Made by a program: the position numbers and the translations under genes. 13,285 bases of DNA from an uncultured Tissierellia bacterium (GTDB taxonomy: Bacteria > Bacillota > Clostridia > Tissierellales > Peptoniphilaceae): contig CABTWE010000015.1 of the NCBI GenBank assembly GCA_902488465.1, positions 1 through 13,285 of the forward strand, read 5' to 3'. The notes beneath the pieces are model-generated. The model did no database searches and was not told the origin of the DNA. It saw only the letters and a list, made by a program, of their open reading frames with translations. Shown here in pieces: positions 4,866-13,022 of this stretch. How positions within the stretch are numbered: position 1 is the stretch's first letter; every line of letters starts with the position of its first letter.

Positions 4866-6939
4866 CTTCATCCTCCAAAAGCATAAAATCTATTTCGCGT
4901 CTATTCATGTTCACGTTCACAACTTTTACACGAACCGGCGTGCCGATTTCGTATTTTTTGTTGTTGTGGGTCGTGATTGCGGTCATTTCCTTTTCGTCAA
5001 AGAGATAGTTGTCCATAAATTCCTCGTTGCAAATAAGTCCCTCGACTGTGTTCGGGAGTTTTACAAACATGCCGAAATCCGTTATGCCGCTCACTTTACC
5101 GTCGTAGATTTCATAGACTCTGTCCTTCATATATTCACATTTTTTCAGGGTGTCTGCTTCTCTTTCGAGATCTACAATTTGTTTTTCGCGGTTCGACGCT
5201 TCCTCCGCCACTTCCTTCGCCTTGTTTCTAAAGTAGTTCTCATTTCTCACGGTGAGTCGGTTTGACATTTTTTGCGAAATGATACGATGAATGAAAAGAT
5301 CCGGATATCTTCTTATCGGCGAGGTGAAATGCGAATAGTCGGCGAGTGCAAGCGCAAAGTGTCCGATGCTTTCGTCGCTGTAGTTCGCTTTCATCATCGA
5401 CCTCAAAACGATGTCGTTTATTCTTTCAAACGATTCGTGTTCGCTTAAATCTTCCAAAAGTTTCTGTATGTCTTTCGCCGAAACTTTTTCCGGCACTTTC
5501 ACGCCGAATGGTCTCAAAAGCGTTCTCATGCCTTCGAGCTTTTCGTCGGTCGGCTCCTCGTGGATTCTGTAAATAAACGGAAGCTCCATCTCTCTGTATT
5601 TCTTCGAGACAGCTCTGTTTGTCGCAATCATCATCTCTTCGATAAGCTCCTCCGCCTCTCTTTGCGGACGCGGAAGAATGTCGACAATTCGATTCATGTC
5701 ATCCATAATAAACTTCGCTTCGCTCGACATAAAGCTTATTGTGCCCCTTGCTTCTGACTGCGATTTTAAGATGTTATAAACTTCCCTTGCGGTCATTAAA
5801 AATTCTTTTAGTTCATCGCTATATTCAGCATTGTCGCCCGTTTCAAAAAGTTCACTCACTCCGTCGTATGTGAGTCTAAAATCAGAGTTTATAATTGCCT
5901 TGTCAATCGAAACCATCCTCGGCTCTCCGCCGTTTTTGATTTCCATTTTAACGGACATCGTGTATCTGTCCTCATTCGGATTTAACGAACAAACACCGTT
6001 TGAAAGCACATGCGGAAGCATTGGAATCGTAAGCCCCGGAAGATATATACTAAAGTCTCTGTTCTTCGCTTCGACATCGAGTGCGGAGCCGTCTTTCACA
6101 TAGTGGCTCACGTCAGCGATATGAACATAAAGAAAATATGAGTTTTCTCCCGTTTTTTCGACACTTATAGCGTCGTCGAAGTCCTTTGCATCGTCACCGT
6201 CGATTGTGACTGTGAAAATATTTCGATAGTCCACACGATCAGTCGGCATAATCTTTTCCCTCGAGACAAAGTTTGCGTTTTCAATTACGTCCTCCGGAAA
6301 ATCAATCGGCAAATCGTACTCAGACACAAGTGTTTTTAGATCTAGATACTTGTCATCGTCCGTTCCGATAAACTCAACCACTTCTCCCATATATTTCTTT
6401 TTTCTCTTGTCATAATCGAGAAGCCTGACCTTGTATTTGCCGTCTTTGTATTTTCTGCCCTTCGGCGGAGTTTGAAGATGAATAAACGCGTCGAAATTCC
6501 CGCTCGGCGTGACAATCATTCTTCGATTTTTATTTTTTATATCGCAAACGACATAGCGTTCCTTTCTATCGGTCACCTTAATTACTCGCGCAACGGTTCG
6601 TCCCGGTCCTTTGTTCAGCTTTTCAATCAAAACTACATCGCCTTCGAGCGCACCGTTTTTATCTTTGCCCGGAATAAAATACTCCACTCCGTCTTCGGTT
6701 TTCACAAAGCCGTAATTGTAATTTGTTTCGCTAAACACGCCATAAAGAGGCTTTAGTTGCCAGAGAGTCAAAAATCCCCTCTCGTCGATGTCTAAAGTCC
6801 CCTCTTCACGCATTTGCCTTAAAATATGCTTGAATTCTTTCTTTTCGTATTTCGATATTCGGAGGAAAAATTTAAGATCATCCACCGTAACATTCTTCTT
6901 TGTGGACAAAATCTCCTTAATCTTTTCTTTAATTCCCAT
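4855..6939 (-). CDS. rnr: Ribonuclease R
   Basis: A 694-residue 3'-to-5' exoribonuclease of the RNase II/R family that degrades structured RNA and works with tmRNA-SmpB to clear defective messages. Domain order: N-terminal winged-helix-like region (about 1-60), two cold-shock/OB folds (about 65-210), the catalytic RNB domain (about 235-565) and a C-terminal S1 domain (about 615-690). The four metal-binding Asp are visible in TIDGDDAKDFDDA as D247, D253, D255 and D256. YSHFTSPIRRYPDLFIH is the conserved late RNB motif. The start is set by AAGGAGG four bases before the ATG. The C-terminus is short and lacks the long Lys-rich tail of the enterobacterial enzyme. A terminator-like hairpin sits just before its ribosome site, so expression may be partly uncoupled from ddl. 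Confidence 0.97.
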   Translation of the reverse strand: MGIKEKIKEILSTKKNVTVDDLKFFLRISKYEKKEFKHILRQMREEGTLDIDERGFLTLWQLKPLYGVFSETNYNYGFVKTEDGVEYFIPGKDKNGALEGDVVLIEKLNKGPGRTVARVIKVTDRKERYVVCDIKNKNRRMIVTPSGNFDAFIHLQTPPKGRKYKDGKYKVRLLDYDKRKKKYMGEVVEFIGTDDDKYLDLKTLVSEYDLPIDFPEDVIENANFVSREKIMPTDRVDYRNIFTVTIDGDDAKDFDDAISVEKTGENSYFLYVHIADVSHYVKDGSALDVEAKNRDFSIYLPGLTIPMLPHVLSNGVCSLNPNEDRYTMSVKMEIKNGGEPRMVSIDKAIINSDFRLTYDGVSELFETGDNAEYSDELKEFLMTAREVYNILKSQSEARGTISFMSSEAKFIMDDMNRIVDILPRPQREAEELIEEMMIATNRAVSKKYREMELPFIYRIHEEPTDEKLEGMRTLLRPFGVKVPEKVSAKDIQKLLEDLSEHESFERINDIVLRSMMKANYSDESIGHFALALADYSHFTSPIRRYPDLFIHRIISQKMSNRLTVRNENYFRNKAKEVAEEASNREKQIVDLEREADTLKKCEYMKDRVYEIYDGKVSGITDFGMFVKLPNTVEGLICNEEFMDNYLFDEKEMTAITTHNNKKYEIGTPVRVKVVNVNMNRREIDFMLLEDEDGR

Positions 6940-6950
6940 GGTCCCTCCTT

Positions 6951-6982
6951 AAAAAAATACGGCTCTATAATTTCGAGCCGTA
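6951..6982 (-). terminator. Terminator-like hairpin across the ddl stop codon, before rnr
   Basis: On the minus strand TACGGCTC (6975-6982) pairs perfectly with GAGCCGTA (6958-6965) around a 9-nt loop and is followed by seven T (6951-6957). The ddl stop TAG lies between the arms and the rnr Shine-Dalgarno AAGGAGG begins directly after the U-tract. This is a full intrinsic-terminator layout inside an operon. It probably lowers transcription into rnr-smpB, or acts as an attenuator relieved by ribosomes finishing ddl. No clear rnr promoter was found in the last part of ddl. Confidence 0.75.
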
Positions 6983-8110
6983 ACCTGTGTGATGGAACAA
7001 ATCCGAATCAAATCTATAATTTGTTTCTTCTTCTTCTTTTTTTGCAGATATTGCAATCTCAATCATGCGATCTAGCAAACTTTTAAATGTATATCCGACA
7101 TCTTCCCATAAATAAAATGCGTATGAACCCGGAAGTGTATTAATTTCGTTAACGAACATATTTCCCGCTTCGTCCATCAAAATGTCGATTCTTGCATTTC
7201 CGCGAACGTCTAAAACGTTGAACGAATACTTTGCAAGCTCAGTTGCCTTGTAGACGGTGTCTTCATCGCGAATAAAATTGTGTTTGCCGCCAATCAGCTT
7301 TGACTTGCCGTCTTCCGACATGTATTTTTGTTGATAGCTGAAAACCTCATCGGCTCCGAGAGGACTTTCTACGCTACTAACCTCTACATCACCATTTCTA
7401 CCCATAACTGCGACATTTAATTCAGTTGCGTTAATAACAGCTTCTTCAAAAATAATTTTTCTGTCAAAACTCGATGCGACTTCAGTTGCTTCGCGAAGTT
7501 CTTCCTTTGTCCTTGCAACCTTTATACCGATTGAAGAACCAAGACTTGCCGGCTTTACATAAATCGGGAATTCTAGTTTACTCATGACATAGTCGAGCGT
7601 TTCGTTCGGCTCAACTTTAAATCTGTCACGGAACACCCATGTGTACTTAACAACCGGAATGTTGTGTGACTTATAAACGTCTTTCATTATAATCTTGTCC
7701 ATTCCGACGGCACTTGCCATAACGGAAGGTCCTGTAAACGGAATGCCGTTTGTTTCAAAAATGCCTTGTAGTGCTCCGTCTTCACCGTGCGAACCGTGAA
7801 CTCCGAAAACTACACAGTCAATTTCAACAACTTCGTCTTTTTTAAAAAGTCCCTTGTTTTCGATGTAAAGATTGTGGTCGCCATAGCTCGTGCTGAAATG
7901 GCACGGCTTGCTGTCCGGGAATTCGTTGTTTTTAAAATTCTTAAAATCCTTGTAGCAATCGCCCGTAAACATCACGCCCGACTTGTCAATAAAAACAGGA
8001 ATGACATTATATTTTTCCTTGTTCAAGTTTTCAACGGCTTGAATCCCCGTTATAACGCTAACTTCATGTTCAACGGCTCTTCCGCCGAAAATCACAACAA
8101 TATTTTTCAT
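6965..8110 (-). CDS. ddl: D-alanine--D-alanine ligase
   Basis: A 381-residue ATP-grasp ligase that joins two D-Ala to make the dipeptide MurF uses. Motifs: EHEVS (14-18), HGSHGEDG (105-112), KPASLGSSIG (186-195, glycine-rich ATP loop), the omega-loop SYQQKY (258-263) with the Tyr/Lys pattern of D-Ala-D-Ala rather than D-Ala-D-Lac enzymes, R307/D309 and NEINTLPGS (321-329, metal binding). 'LPGS' in place of the commoner 'MPGF' is typical of the clostridial subgroup. A ~35-residue acidic, poorly conserved tail follows the core. The start has AAGGAG five bases before the ATG. It lies 12 nt after murF, its pathway partner. By its omega-loop it predicts ordinary, vancomycin-susceptible precursors. 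Confidence 0.95.
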   Translation of the reverse strand: MKNIVVIFGGRAVEHEVSVITGIQAVENLNKEKYNVIPVFIDKSGVMFTGDCYKDFKNFKNNEFPDSKPCHFSTSYGDHNLYIENKGLFKKDEVVEIDCVVFGVHGSHGEDGALQGIFETNGIPFTGPSVMASAVGMDKIIMKDVYKSHNIPVVKYTWVFRDRFKVEPNETLDYVMSKLEFPIYVKPASLGSSIGIKVARTKEELREATEVASSFDRKIIFEEAVINATELNVAVMGRNGDVEVSSVESPLGADEVFSYQQKYMSEDGKSKLIGGKHNFIRDEDTVYKATELAKYSFNVLDVRGNARIDILMDEAGNMFVNEINTLPGSYAFYLWEDVGYTFKSLLDRMIEIAISAKKEEEETNYRFDSDLFHHTGYGSKL

Positions 8111-8122
8111 AAAATCTCCTTA

Positions 8123-9640
8123 TCAATATATATCCGTCAAATCGTTTTCAAACAAAACCACATCGCCCGGTGCGAGCAGATTCGGGAAAAGTGCTGTCGC
8201 TTCCTTCAAACTGTTCACAACAAAAGACTTGTGTGTCTCGATATTTTCATCACGAACGCCGTCTTGAATCGGCTTTGTTATTTCCGCACCGACCAAAATG
8301 CTTATGTCGGTCATCCTTGCAATCTCTTGACCAAGCTTATAGTTCTCATCATACATCATATCCCCAAGTTCGACCATGCCCGGCGTCACAATGACTTTCT
8401 TGCCGGACTTAAAACTGTTCAAGACGTTCAGAGCGGCCCTTGCTCCGTCAGGGTTTGAATTGAATGCATCGTCGATAACGATAAGCCCCGACGGATTTTT
8501 TATAACATTAAGTCTGTGCTCAACTTGCGGCAGCTTTGAAACCGCAGCCTCGATTTGGTCGTTTGAAATATTAAAACGCCTTGCGACCAAAATCGCCATC
8601 AAAATATTTATAATATTGTGCTCGCCCAAAAGCGGTGTCTTCAAAACGCGAACCTCTTCCGGAAAATGCACTTCAAAACTCGTTCCGTTTTCATCGGCTG
8701 AAAGAATCTTTGCGCTTATTGTCGCATCTTCGCTTTTTACCGAAACTGTACCCGGATTGAGATTTCTCTTTATCATCTCGTTTTTAATATTTTCATTGTC
8801 CACATTCAAAATAAGATAACCGTTTTTCTTTACTGCGTCCGCAAGTTCAAACTTTGTCTTTATAATGTTTTCAATGCTTCCGAACGTCTCGAGGTGACAT
8901 GGACCGATATTTGTGATAACACCGATGTCCGGCTTTACAAGCTTTGCAAGCTCCTCAATTTCCTTTACATATCTCGCACCCATTTCAGCGATAAAAACTC
9001 GTGCTGTCTCGTCGAGCTCGTTATTTATAACTTTTGAAAGCCCCATCGGAGTGTTAAAACTCTCAGGACTCGTGTATGTCGGGATATAATCTTTAATAAT
9101 GTTATAAAGAATCATCTTCGTCGAAGTCTTGCCGTATGAACCGGTGATTCCGACGACTGTGAGTCCGTTCTTCTTTAAAGACTTAATCTTTGATTGTGCT
9201 TGTTTGTAGAACTTTCTGTGAATCAACGCCTCGATCGGTCTGTTCACATTGAGCGCAATATATGTGATTGCATTTTGATAGAAAATCATGACGATTTCCG
9301 CAAAAATAAGTGCCAACAACAGCAAATAGAATGTAATGCCGTCAGGTTTTCTTATAAAATAAAATACTACAAAGAGTGCAATAATCAAAAAGTTCAAAAG
9401 CATTTGTGTGAATATGAGTCTTTTTACACGCGGAGTGTAAACAAGCGGCTTTTTAAACTCGTCTTTGCTCTTTTTAAAAGTGAAAGCACGGTTCGGGTGA
9501 TTGTTTATCCACTCGCGATATTCCTTCGAAATATATCCGATTTGTTGCGCCATGTGAATGAAATAATTGGAGCGAATATACATAAGCATAAGCCCCAACG
9601 CGCCAACCAAACACAAAAGTATCAATTCAAGAATGTCCAT
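8123..9640 (-). CDS. murF: Membrane-anchored MurF-like ligase (UDP-MurNAc-tripeptide:D-Ala-D-Ala ligase)
   Basis: A 505-residue Mur-ligase-family protein. Instead of the usual ~80-residue soluble UDP-MurNAc-binding domain, the N-terminus holds hydrophobic helices near 2-22, 75-97 and 102-123. The Mur central domain follows: P-loop GSYGKTS (167-173), FNTPMG, the E219/M220 region and HNIINILMAI (341-350). The C-terminal domain has EHRLNVI and IDDAFNSNPDGA (389-400, the counterpart of the soluble MurF DDxYNANP) then GMVELGDMMYDE. The tail reads VVLFENDLTDIY, not the KGSR-type ending of soluble MurF. The start is the ATG at 9640, with GGAGG five bases before it; the in-frame GTG at 9652 overlaps that site. 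The ddl gene 12 nt downstream supports the MurF reaction. An alternative is a related Mur-type ligase with another amide substrate. Confidence 0.85.
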   Translation of the reverse strand: MDILELILLCLVGALGLMLMYIRSNYFIHMAQQIGYISKEYREWINNHPNRAFTFKKSKDEFKKPLVYTPRVKRLIFTQMLLNFLIIALFVVFYFIRKPDGITFYLLLLALIFAEIVMIFYQNAITYIALNVNRPIEALIHRKFYKQAQSKIKSLKKNGLTVVGITGSYGKTSTKMILYNIIKDYIPTYTSPESFNTPMGLSKVINNELDETARVFIAEMGARYVKEIEELAKLVKPDIGVITNIGPCHLETFGSIENIIKTKFELADAVKKNGYLILNVDNENIKNEMIKRNLNPGTVSVKSEDATISAKILSADENGTSFEVHFPEEVRVLKTPLLGEHNIINILMAILVARRFNISNDQIEAAVSKLPQVEHRLNVIKNPSGLIVIDDAFNSNPDGARAALNVLNSFKSGKKVIVTPGMVELGDMMYDENYKLGQEIARMTDISILVGAEITKPIQDGVRDENIETHKSFVVNSLKEATALFPNLLAPGDVVLFENDLTDIY

Positions 9641-9651
9641 TTTTACCTCCA

Positions 9652-10404
9652 CTAGGACAAAAAGTCCAAAACTGCCTTTTTAAAATTTATCGAGTCGTCA
9701 AGATATGAATAATGCCCGCCGTCAAGCACGACAAGCTTTGAATTTGAAATCTTTTCATTCATGATCTTCCCCATATAAAGAGGTGTGTCGCCGTCTCTCT
9801 CGCCCCAAACAAGAAGTGTCGGAACTCCAATGTTCGAAAAAAGATGCGTTAAATCCTCGTTCACAACCTTAACTAAAATATTTCTTACAATTCCGTCCGC
9901 AGCCTTGTAGTCCGCAGAGCCGAAACGTTTGTAGAACTTGTCGATATTCTCTTCGCCAAATAACTTTATGTAAATGGCTTTCATGAGTTTGAAAATCTTC
10001 ACCTTGAACTTGGTCTTTTTTGAAAGCTCAGGCTTTATGCCCGAAGCGTCCACAAGAACCAACCTTTCAATTGACGGATGATTGTGTCCGGCAAGATAAA
10101 TGCCGCACTTGCCGCCGAAAGAGTGTCCGATATAATAACAATTTGTTATGGAAAGCTTTTCCATAAACTTCGAAATCACATCTGCATAATCCGCCGTTCC
10201 AAACACTTCTGTCGGAACGTCGCTCTCTCCATGAGCCGGCAAATCGAGCGCAATCACATGAAAATCGTGTTTTAAAATGTTCACAATCGGCATAACGGTT
10301 TTGATATTCGCTCCCCAACCGTGAACAATGAGAACAGTCTTCTTCTCAAGTGAGCCCTCTTCCAAATAATTCAATTGAAGTCCATCAATGTCAATTTTCA
10401 TCAT
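9652..10404 (-). CDS. Alpha/beta-hydrolase fold protein
   Basis: A 250-residue single-domain alpha/beta hydrolase with no signal peptide, so cytoplasmic. The oxyanion-loop motif is HGWG (28-31), the nucleophile elbow GHSFGG (93-98, Ser95), the acid lies in WGERDGDTP (D204 or D206) and His231 is in DGGHYSY: a complete catalytic triad. An Arg/Lys- and Phe-rich cap segment lies at about 125-165. The substrate cannot be told; family members include esterases, lipases and C-C hydrolases. I place the start at the ATG at 10404, just after GTGGTGAT (anti-Shine-Dalgarno match), with a second ATG right behind. Frames further upstream run into the hairpin after hppA and lack a ribosome site. It is 11 nt from murF, so co-transcribed. 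A cell-envelope role is suggested only by neighbours. Confidence 0.88.
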   Translation of the reverse strand: MMKIDIDGLQLNYLEEGSLEKKTVLIVHGWGANIKTVMPIVNILKHDFHVIALDLPAHGESDVPTEVFGTADYADVISKFMEKLSITNCYYIGHSFGGKCGIYLAGHNHPSIERLVLVDASGIKPELSKKTKFKVKIFKLMKAIYIKLFGEENIDKFYKRFGSADYKAADGIVRNILVKVVNEDLTHLFSNIGVPTLLVWGERDGDTPLYMGKIMNEKISNSKLVVLDGGHYSYLDDSINFKKAVLDFLS

Positions 10405-10414
10405 AATCACCACT

Positions 10415-10470
10415 ATAAAATAAGAGCCGACAGGGCTGACTGTAAGGAACAATCAGCCTCCGGTCAGCTC
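10415..10470 (-). terminator. Large hairpin between hppA and the hydrolase gene, possible leaky terminator
   Basis: On the minus strand an outer stem GAGCTGA/TCGGCTC (10464-10470 with 10424-10430, one G-U) encloses an inner stem GGCTGATTGT/ACAGTCAGCC (10449-10458 with 10434-10443, one G-U) closed by a 5-nt loop. It is followed by the T-rich CTTATTTTATAG. The U-tract is interrupted, so it may be a weak terminator, an RNA-processing site or a 3' stabiliser of the hppA message. The downstream gene lies within 20 nt. Confidence 0.6.
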
Positions 10471-10476
10471 CTTATA

Positions 10477-12492
10477 TTAGAACAATAATCCTGAACCGCC
10501 GTTGAAGTTTAGGAACAAACTTGCAAATACAAGACTTACAATAGTCATGAGTTTGATAAGAATGTTCAGTGACGGTCCTGAAGTATCTTTGAACGGGTCA
10601 CCGACAGTATCTCCTGTAACAGCAGCCTTGTGAGCATTTGAGCCCTTTCCGCCATGAGCGCCGCCTTCGATAAATTTCTTAGCGTTATCCCATGCACCAC
10701 CTGCGTTACTCATGAAAATAGCCATGAGAACACCGGTTACAAGACCACCGGCTAAAAGACCGCCGAGTGCTTCAGTTCCAAGTAAAATTCCAACGAGAAC
10801 CGGGCATAAAACAGCCATAAGTCCAGGAACAATCATTTCTTTCAATGCTGCGCCTGTTGAAATTTCAACACACTTGTCGTATTCAGGTTTTGCTTTTCCT
10901 TCCATAATTCCAGGAATTTCTCTGAATTGACGTCTAACTTCTTCAATCATTTGATTTGCAGCCTTTCCAACAGCGTCCATTGTAAGAGCACTGAATAGGA
11001 ACGGAAGCATACCACCGATAAAGAGACCGGCAATTGTTGTCGGCTTTGTAAGGTCGATTGAAGACAAACTTACAGCTTGTGTATAACTTGAGAAAAGTGC
11101 AAGAGCTGTTAAAGCAGCACTTCCGATAGCAAATCCTTTACCAACTGCAGCTGTTGTATTACCAACTGAGTCCAAAGTATCTGTGATTTCTCTAACATTT
11201 TCAGGGAGTTCGCACATTTCTGCGATACCACCTGCGTTGTCAGCGATTGGGCCGTAAGCGTCAACAGCAATAGTCATACCGCTGTTTGAAAGCATTCCGA
11301 TAGCTGCAAGTGAAATACCGTAAAGACCGAAAACTGCATCTTCGCTTCCACCTGCAAGGAAATAACTCACAATAATACCAATTGCAATAACAATAATAGG
11401 AACAGCTGTACTCATCATACCAACTGAAAGACCGGAAATAATATTTGTTGCAGCTCCTGTTTCGGATTCGTCTGCAATCTTTTGAACCGGTTTGTGGTGA
11501 TCTGATGTATAAATTTCTGTAACCTTTGCAATGATAAGACCTACAACAAGTCCTGAAACAATTGCAATAAATGGTTTAATACTTCCTTCAAAGAAATATC
11601 TTGCAAGGAAGAATGAACAAATAATTGTAATAATTGAACCTACAAGAGTTCCTGTATTAAGAGCCTTTTGCGGATCATTGTTGCCGCCTCTTACGAAGAA
11701 AGTTCCAATAATTGATGATAAAATTCCGATTGCTGAAATAGCAGCTACAAAATAAATACCCTTATCTCCATAAGCGAGAGCGCCGAGTGTAAATGCAGAA
11801 ATAATAGCACCTACATAACTTTCGAAAAGGTCAGCTCCCATACCTGCAACGTCTCCGACATTGTCTCCAACGTTATCAGCGATAACAGCCGGGTTTCTCG
11901 GGTCGTCTTCAGGAATACCTGCTTCAACCTTACCAACAAGGTCAGCTCCAACGTCAGCAGCCTTTGTATAAATACCGCCGCCAACTCTTGCGAAAAGTGC
12001 AATTGATGAAGCGCCGAGACCAAATCCTGTGATAATATCAGTGCTCTTGAAAATCAAATAAGCACCTGCAACACCAAGAAGACCAAGACCTACAACGCAC
12101 ATACCCATAACAGTACCGCCTGCAAAAGCTACATTTAAAGCCTTCGGCATACCGCTTTCATGAGCTGCATTTGCAGTTCTTACATTTGCCATAGTTGCAA
12201 CTCTCATACCGACATAACCGGCAATAATTGAGAAAATAGCCCCTGCTATAAAGCAAATAGCTGTTATCCAATTGATAACAAAACCTAAAATTACAAATAA
12301 TGCTGCAACGAAAAATATAAGTGATCTGTATTCACGTTTCAAAAATGCCATAGCACCTTCGTGAATATAAGTTGAAATTTCAACCATTCTTGCATTTCCT
12401 GCAGATTGTTTTCTAATAAATGATGCTTTTATAAAAGCAAAAACAAGTGCCAAGAGTCCGATAATGACTCCGGCAAATAAAACATTTTCCAT
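10477..12492 (-). CDS. hppA: Membrane ion-pumping pyrophosphatase (K+-dependent, probably Na+-transporting)
   Basis: A 671-residue integral membrane protein that couples PPi hydrolysis to cation export. Many hydrophobic helices are visible, as in the 16-helix family. Active-site motifs are DVGADLVGKVE (180-190), EDDPRNPAVIADNVGDNVGD (195-214) and, near the C-terminus, GDTVGDPFKDTSGPS. GNTTAAVGKGFAIGSAA (444-460) has Ala where K+-independent enzymes carry Lys, which indicates K+ dependence. In DLFESYVG (221-228) the gate Glu224 sits one turn earlier than in plant H+ pumps, as in Na+ pumps. Ion choice is inferred from these residues. The start has GGAGG before the ATG, and the secG stop codon TAG overlaps this ribosome site, implying coupled translation. 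Its role would be energy saving by using biosynthetic PPi. Confidence 0.95.
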   Translation of the reverse strand: MENVLFAGVIIGLLALVFAFIKASFIRKQSAGNARMVEISTYIHEGAMAFLKREYRSLIFFVAALFVILGFVINWITAICFIAGAIFSIIAGYVGMRVATMANVRTANAAHESGMPKALNVAFAGGTVMGMCVVGLGLLGVAGAYLIFKSTDIITGFGLGASSIALFARVGGGIYTKAADVGADLVGKVEAGIPEDDPRNPAVIADNVGDNVGDVAGMGADLFESYVGAIISAFTLGALAYGDKGIYFVAAISAIGILSSIIGTFFVRGGNNDPQKALNTGTLVGSIITIICSFFLARYFFEGSIKPFIAIVSGLVVGLIIAKVTEIYTSDHHKPVQKIADESETGAATNIISGLSVGMMSTAVPIIVIAIGIIVSYFLAGGSEDAVFGLYGISLAAIGMLSNSGMTIAVDAYGPIADNAGGIAEMCELPENVREITDTLDSVGNTTAAVGKGFAIGSAALTALALFSSYTQAVSLSSIDLTKPTTIAGLFIGGMLPFLFSALTMDAVGKAANQMIEEVRRQFREIPGIMEGKAKPEYDKCVEISTGAALKEMIVPGLMAVLCPVLVGILLGTEALGGLLAGGLVTGVLMAIFMSNAGGAWDNAKKFIEGGAHGGKGSNAHKAAVTGDTVGDPFKDTSGPSLNILIKLMTIVSLVFASLFLNFNGGSGLLF

Positions 12493-12501
12493 TTCTTCCT
12501 C

Positions 12502-12729
12502 CTAGCTTAATGCTGCTAATAACAATGTTGAGATAAAGAAAATAACAGCTGAAATTACTGTCATTCTCTTCAAAGTTGCTTCTCTTGATGCTGACTTATT
12601 TCTTCCCCATAGTGCTTCAGGAGCTACTCCCATAAGAACACTACTTTGGTCGCTTCCTTCTTGAATCATCATAAGTCCGATTAATGCTAATGAACTTAGA
12701 AAAACGATTACATATAATGCCGTTGTCAA
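12502..12729 (-). CDS. secG: Preprotein translocase subunit SecG
   Basis: A 75-residue SecG, the small third subunit of the SecYEG channel. It has two membrane helices (about 4-22 and 56-74) joined by a loop with the family pattern GRNKSASREATLKRMT before helix 2. The start codon is TTG at 12729, with GGAGGTGAT nine bases upstream; no ATG fits. The stop TAG merges into the hppA Shine-Dalgarno site (9-nt gap). It is the first gene of the operon, directly downstream of a good promoter. In many Bacillota secG precedes rnr-smpB-ssrA; here four extra genes lie between secG and rnr. Confidence 0.93.
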   Translation of the reverse strand: MTTALYVIVFLSSLALIGLMMIQEGSDQSSVLMGVAPEALWGRNKSASREATLKRMTVISAVIFFISTLLLAALS

Positions 12730-12766
12730 AACAAATCACCTCCGTTCCTAAAATTACCTATCAACT

Positions 12767-12795
12767 ATTTTATCACATATCATCGACAATATCAA
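12767..12795 (-). promoter_or_regulatory. Promoter of the secG operon (sigma-A type)
   Basis: On the minus strand, -35 TTGATA (12790-12795) and -10 TAAAAT (12767-12772) are 17 bp apart, with a TGA extension right before the -10. The start site would be about 30 nt before the secG TTG. No terminator or riboswitch-like leader fits in that short space. Confidence 0.75.
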
Positions 12796-12894
12796 TAGTT
12801 TATATAATAAATTCAACAAAATAACTGTAATTGTAAAAATAAATTTTATTTATAAATTTTATATTCAGAATGTGTTACCTAAAATGTAACGGAG

Positions 12895-12972
12895 GGCACT
12901 TTGTGTCCCGCCGCCCATGTTTGTGTATTAAAAATATGTTTTATCACCAACAACGTTGTGTAAATAAAATAT
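12895..12972. repeat. Non-coding repeat, copy 1
   Basis: This 78-bp segment is matched by a 79-bp segment 309 bp to the right. The ends are best conserved: GGCACTKTGTGTCC at the start and CACCAACAACGKTGTGTAAATAAAATAT at the end (K = G or T), while the middle diverges. The start can fold as GGCAC-TKT-GTGTCC with a bulged T in both copies. In this copy the end holds the perfect palindrome ACAACGTTGT. No coding frame is seen. Confidence 0.7.
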
Positions 12973-13022
12973 CGAGCCAAAGAAAATAGAAACCTATATT
13001 CTTATGCAAACTTTCTCTTTTT

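Noticed and set aside
4866..4871. Upstream ATG for smpB
   Set aside because: It directly abuts GGAGG with zero spacing; the ATG two codons later has ideal spacing and gives the usual SmpB N-terminus.
4516..5265. Long plus-strand frame opposite smpB and rnr, and similar plus-strand frames opposite ddl, murF, hppA and the nitroreductase gene
   Set aside because: They mirror well-identified minus-strand genes, have no ribosome sites and encode Arg/His/Phe-rich, unprotein-like sequences.
9641..9652. GTG start four codons upstream for the MurF-like protein
   Set aside because: The GTG overlaps the GGAGG that serves the ATG at 9640 and has no ribosome site of its own.
10067..10318. 83-codon minus-strand frame inside the alpha/beta hydrolase gene
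   Set aside because: It is another frame of a gene with a complete catalytic triad and has no independent start signals.
12830..12865. AT-rich inverted repeats upstream of secG considered as a terminator
   Set aside because: Pairing is only A/T and expected by chance in such AT-rich DNA; there is no stable stem followed by a U-tract.
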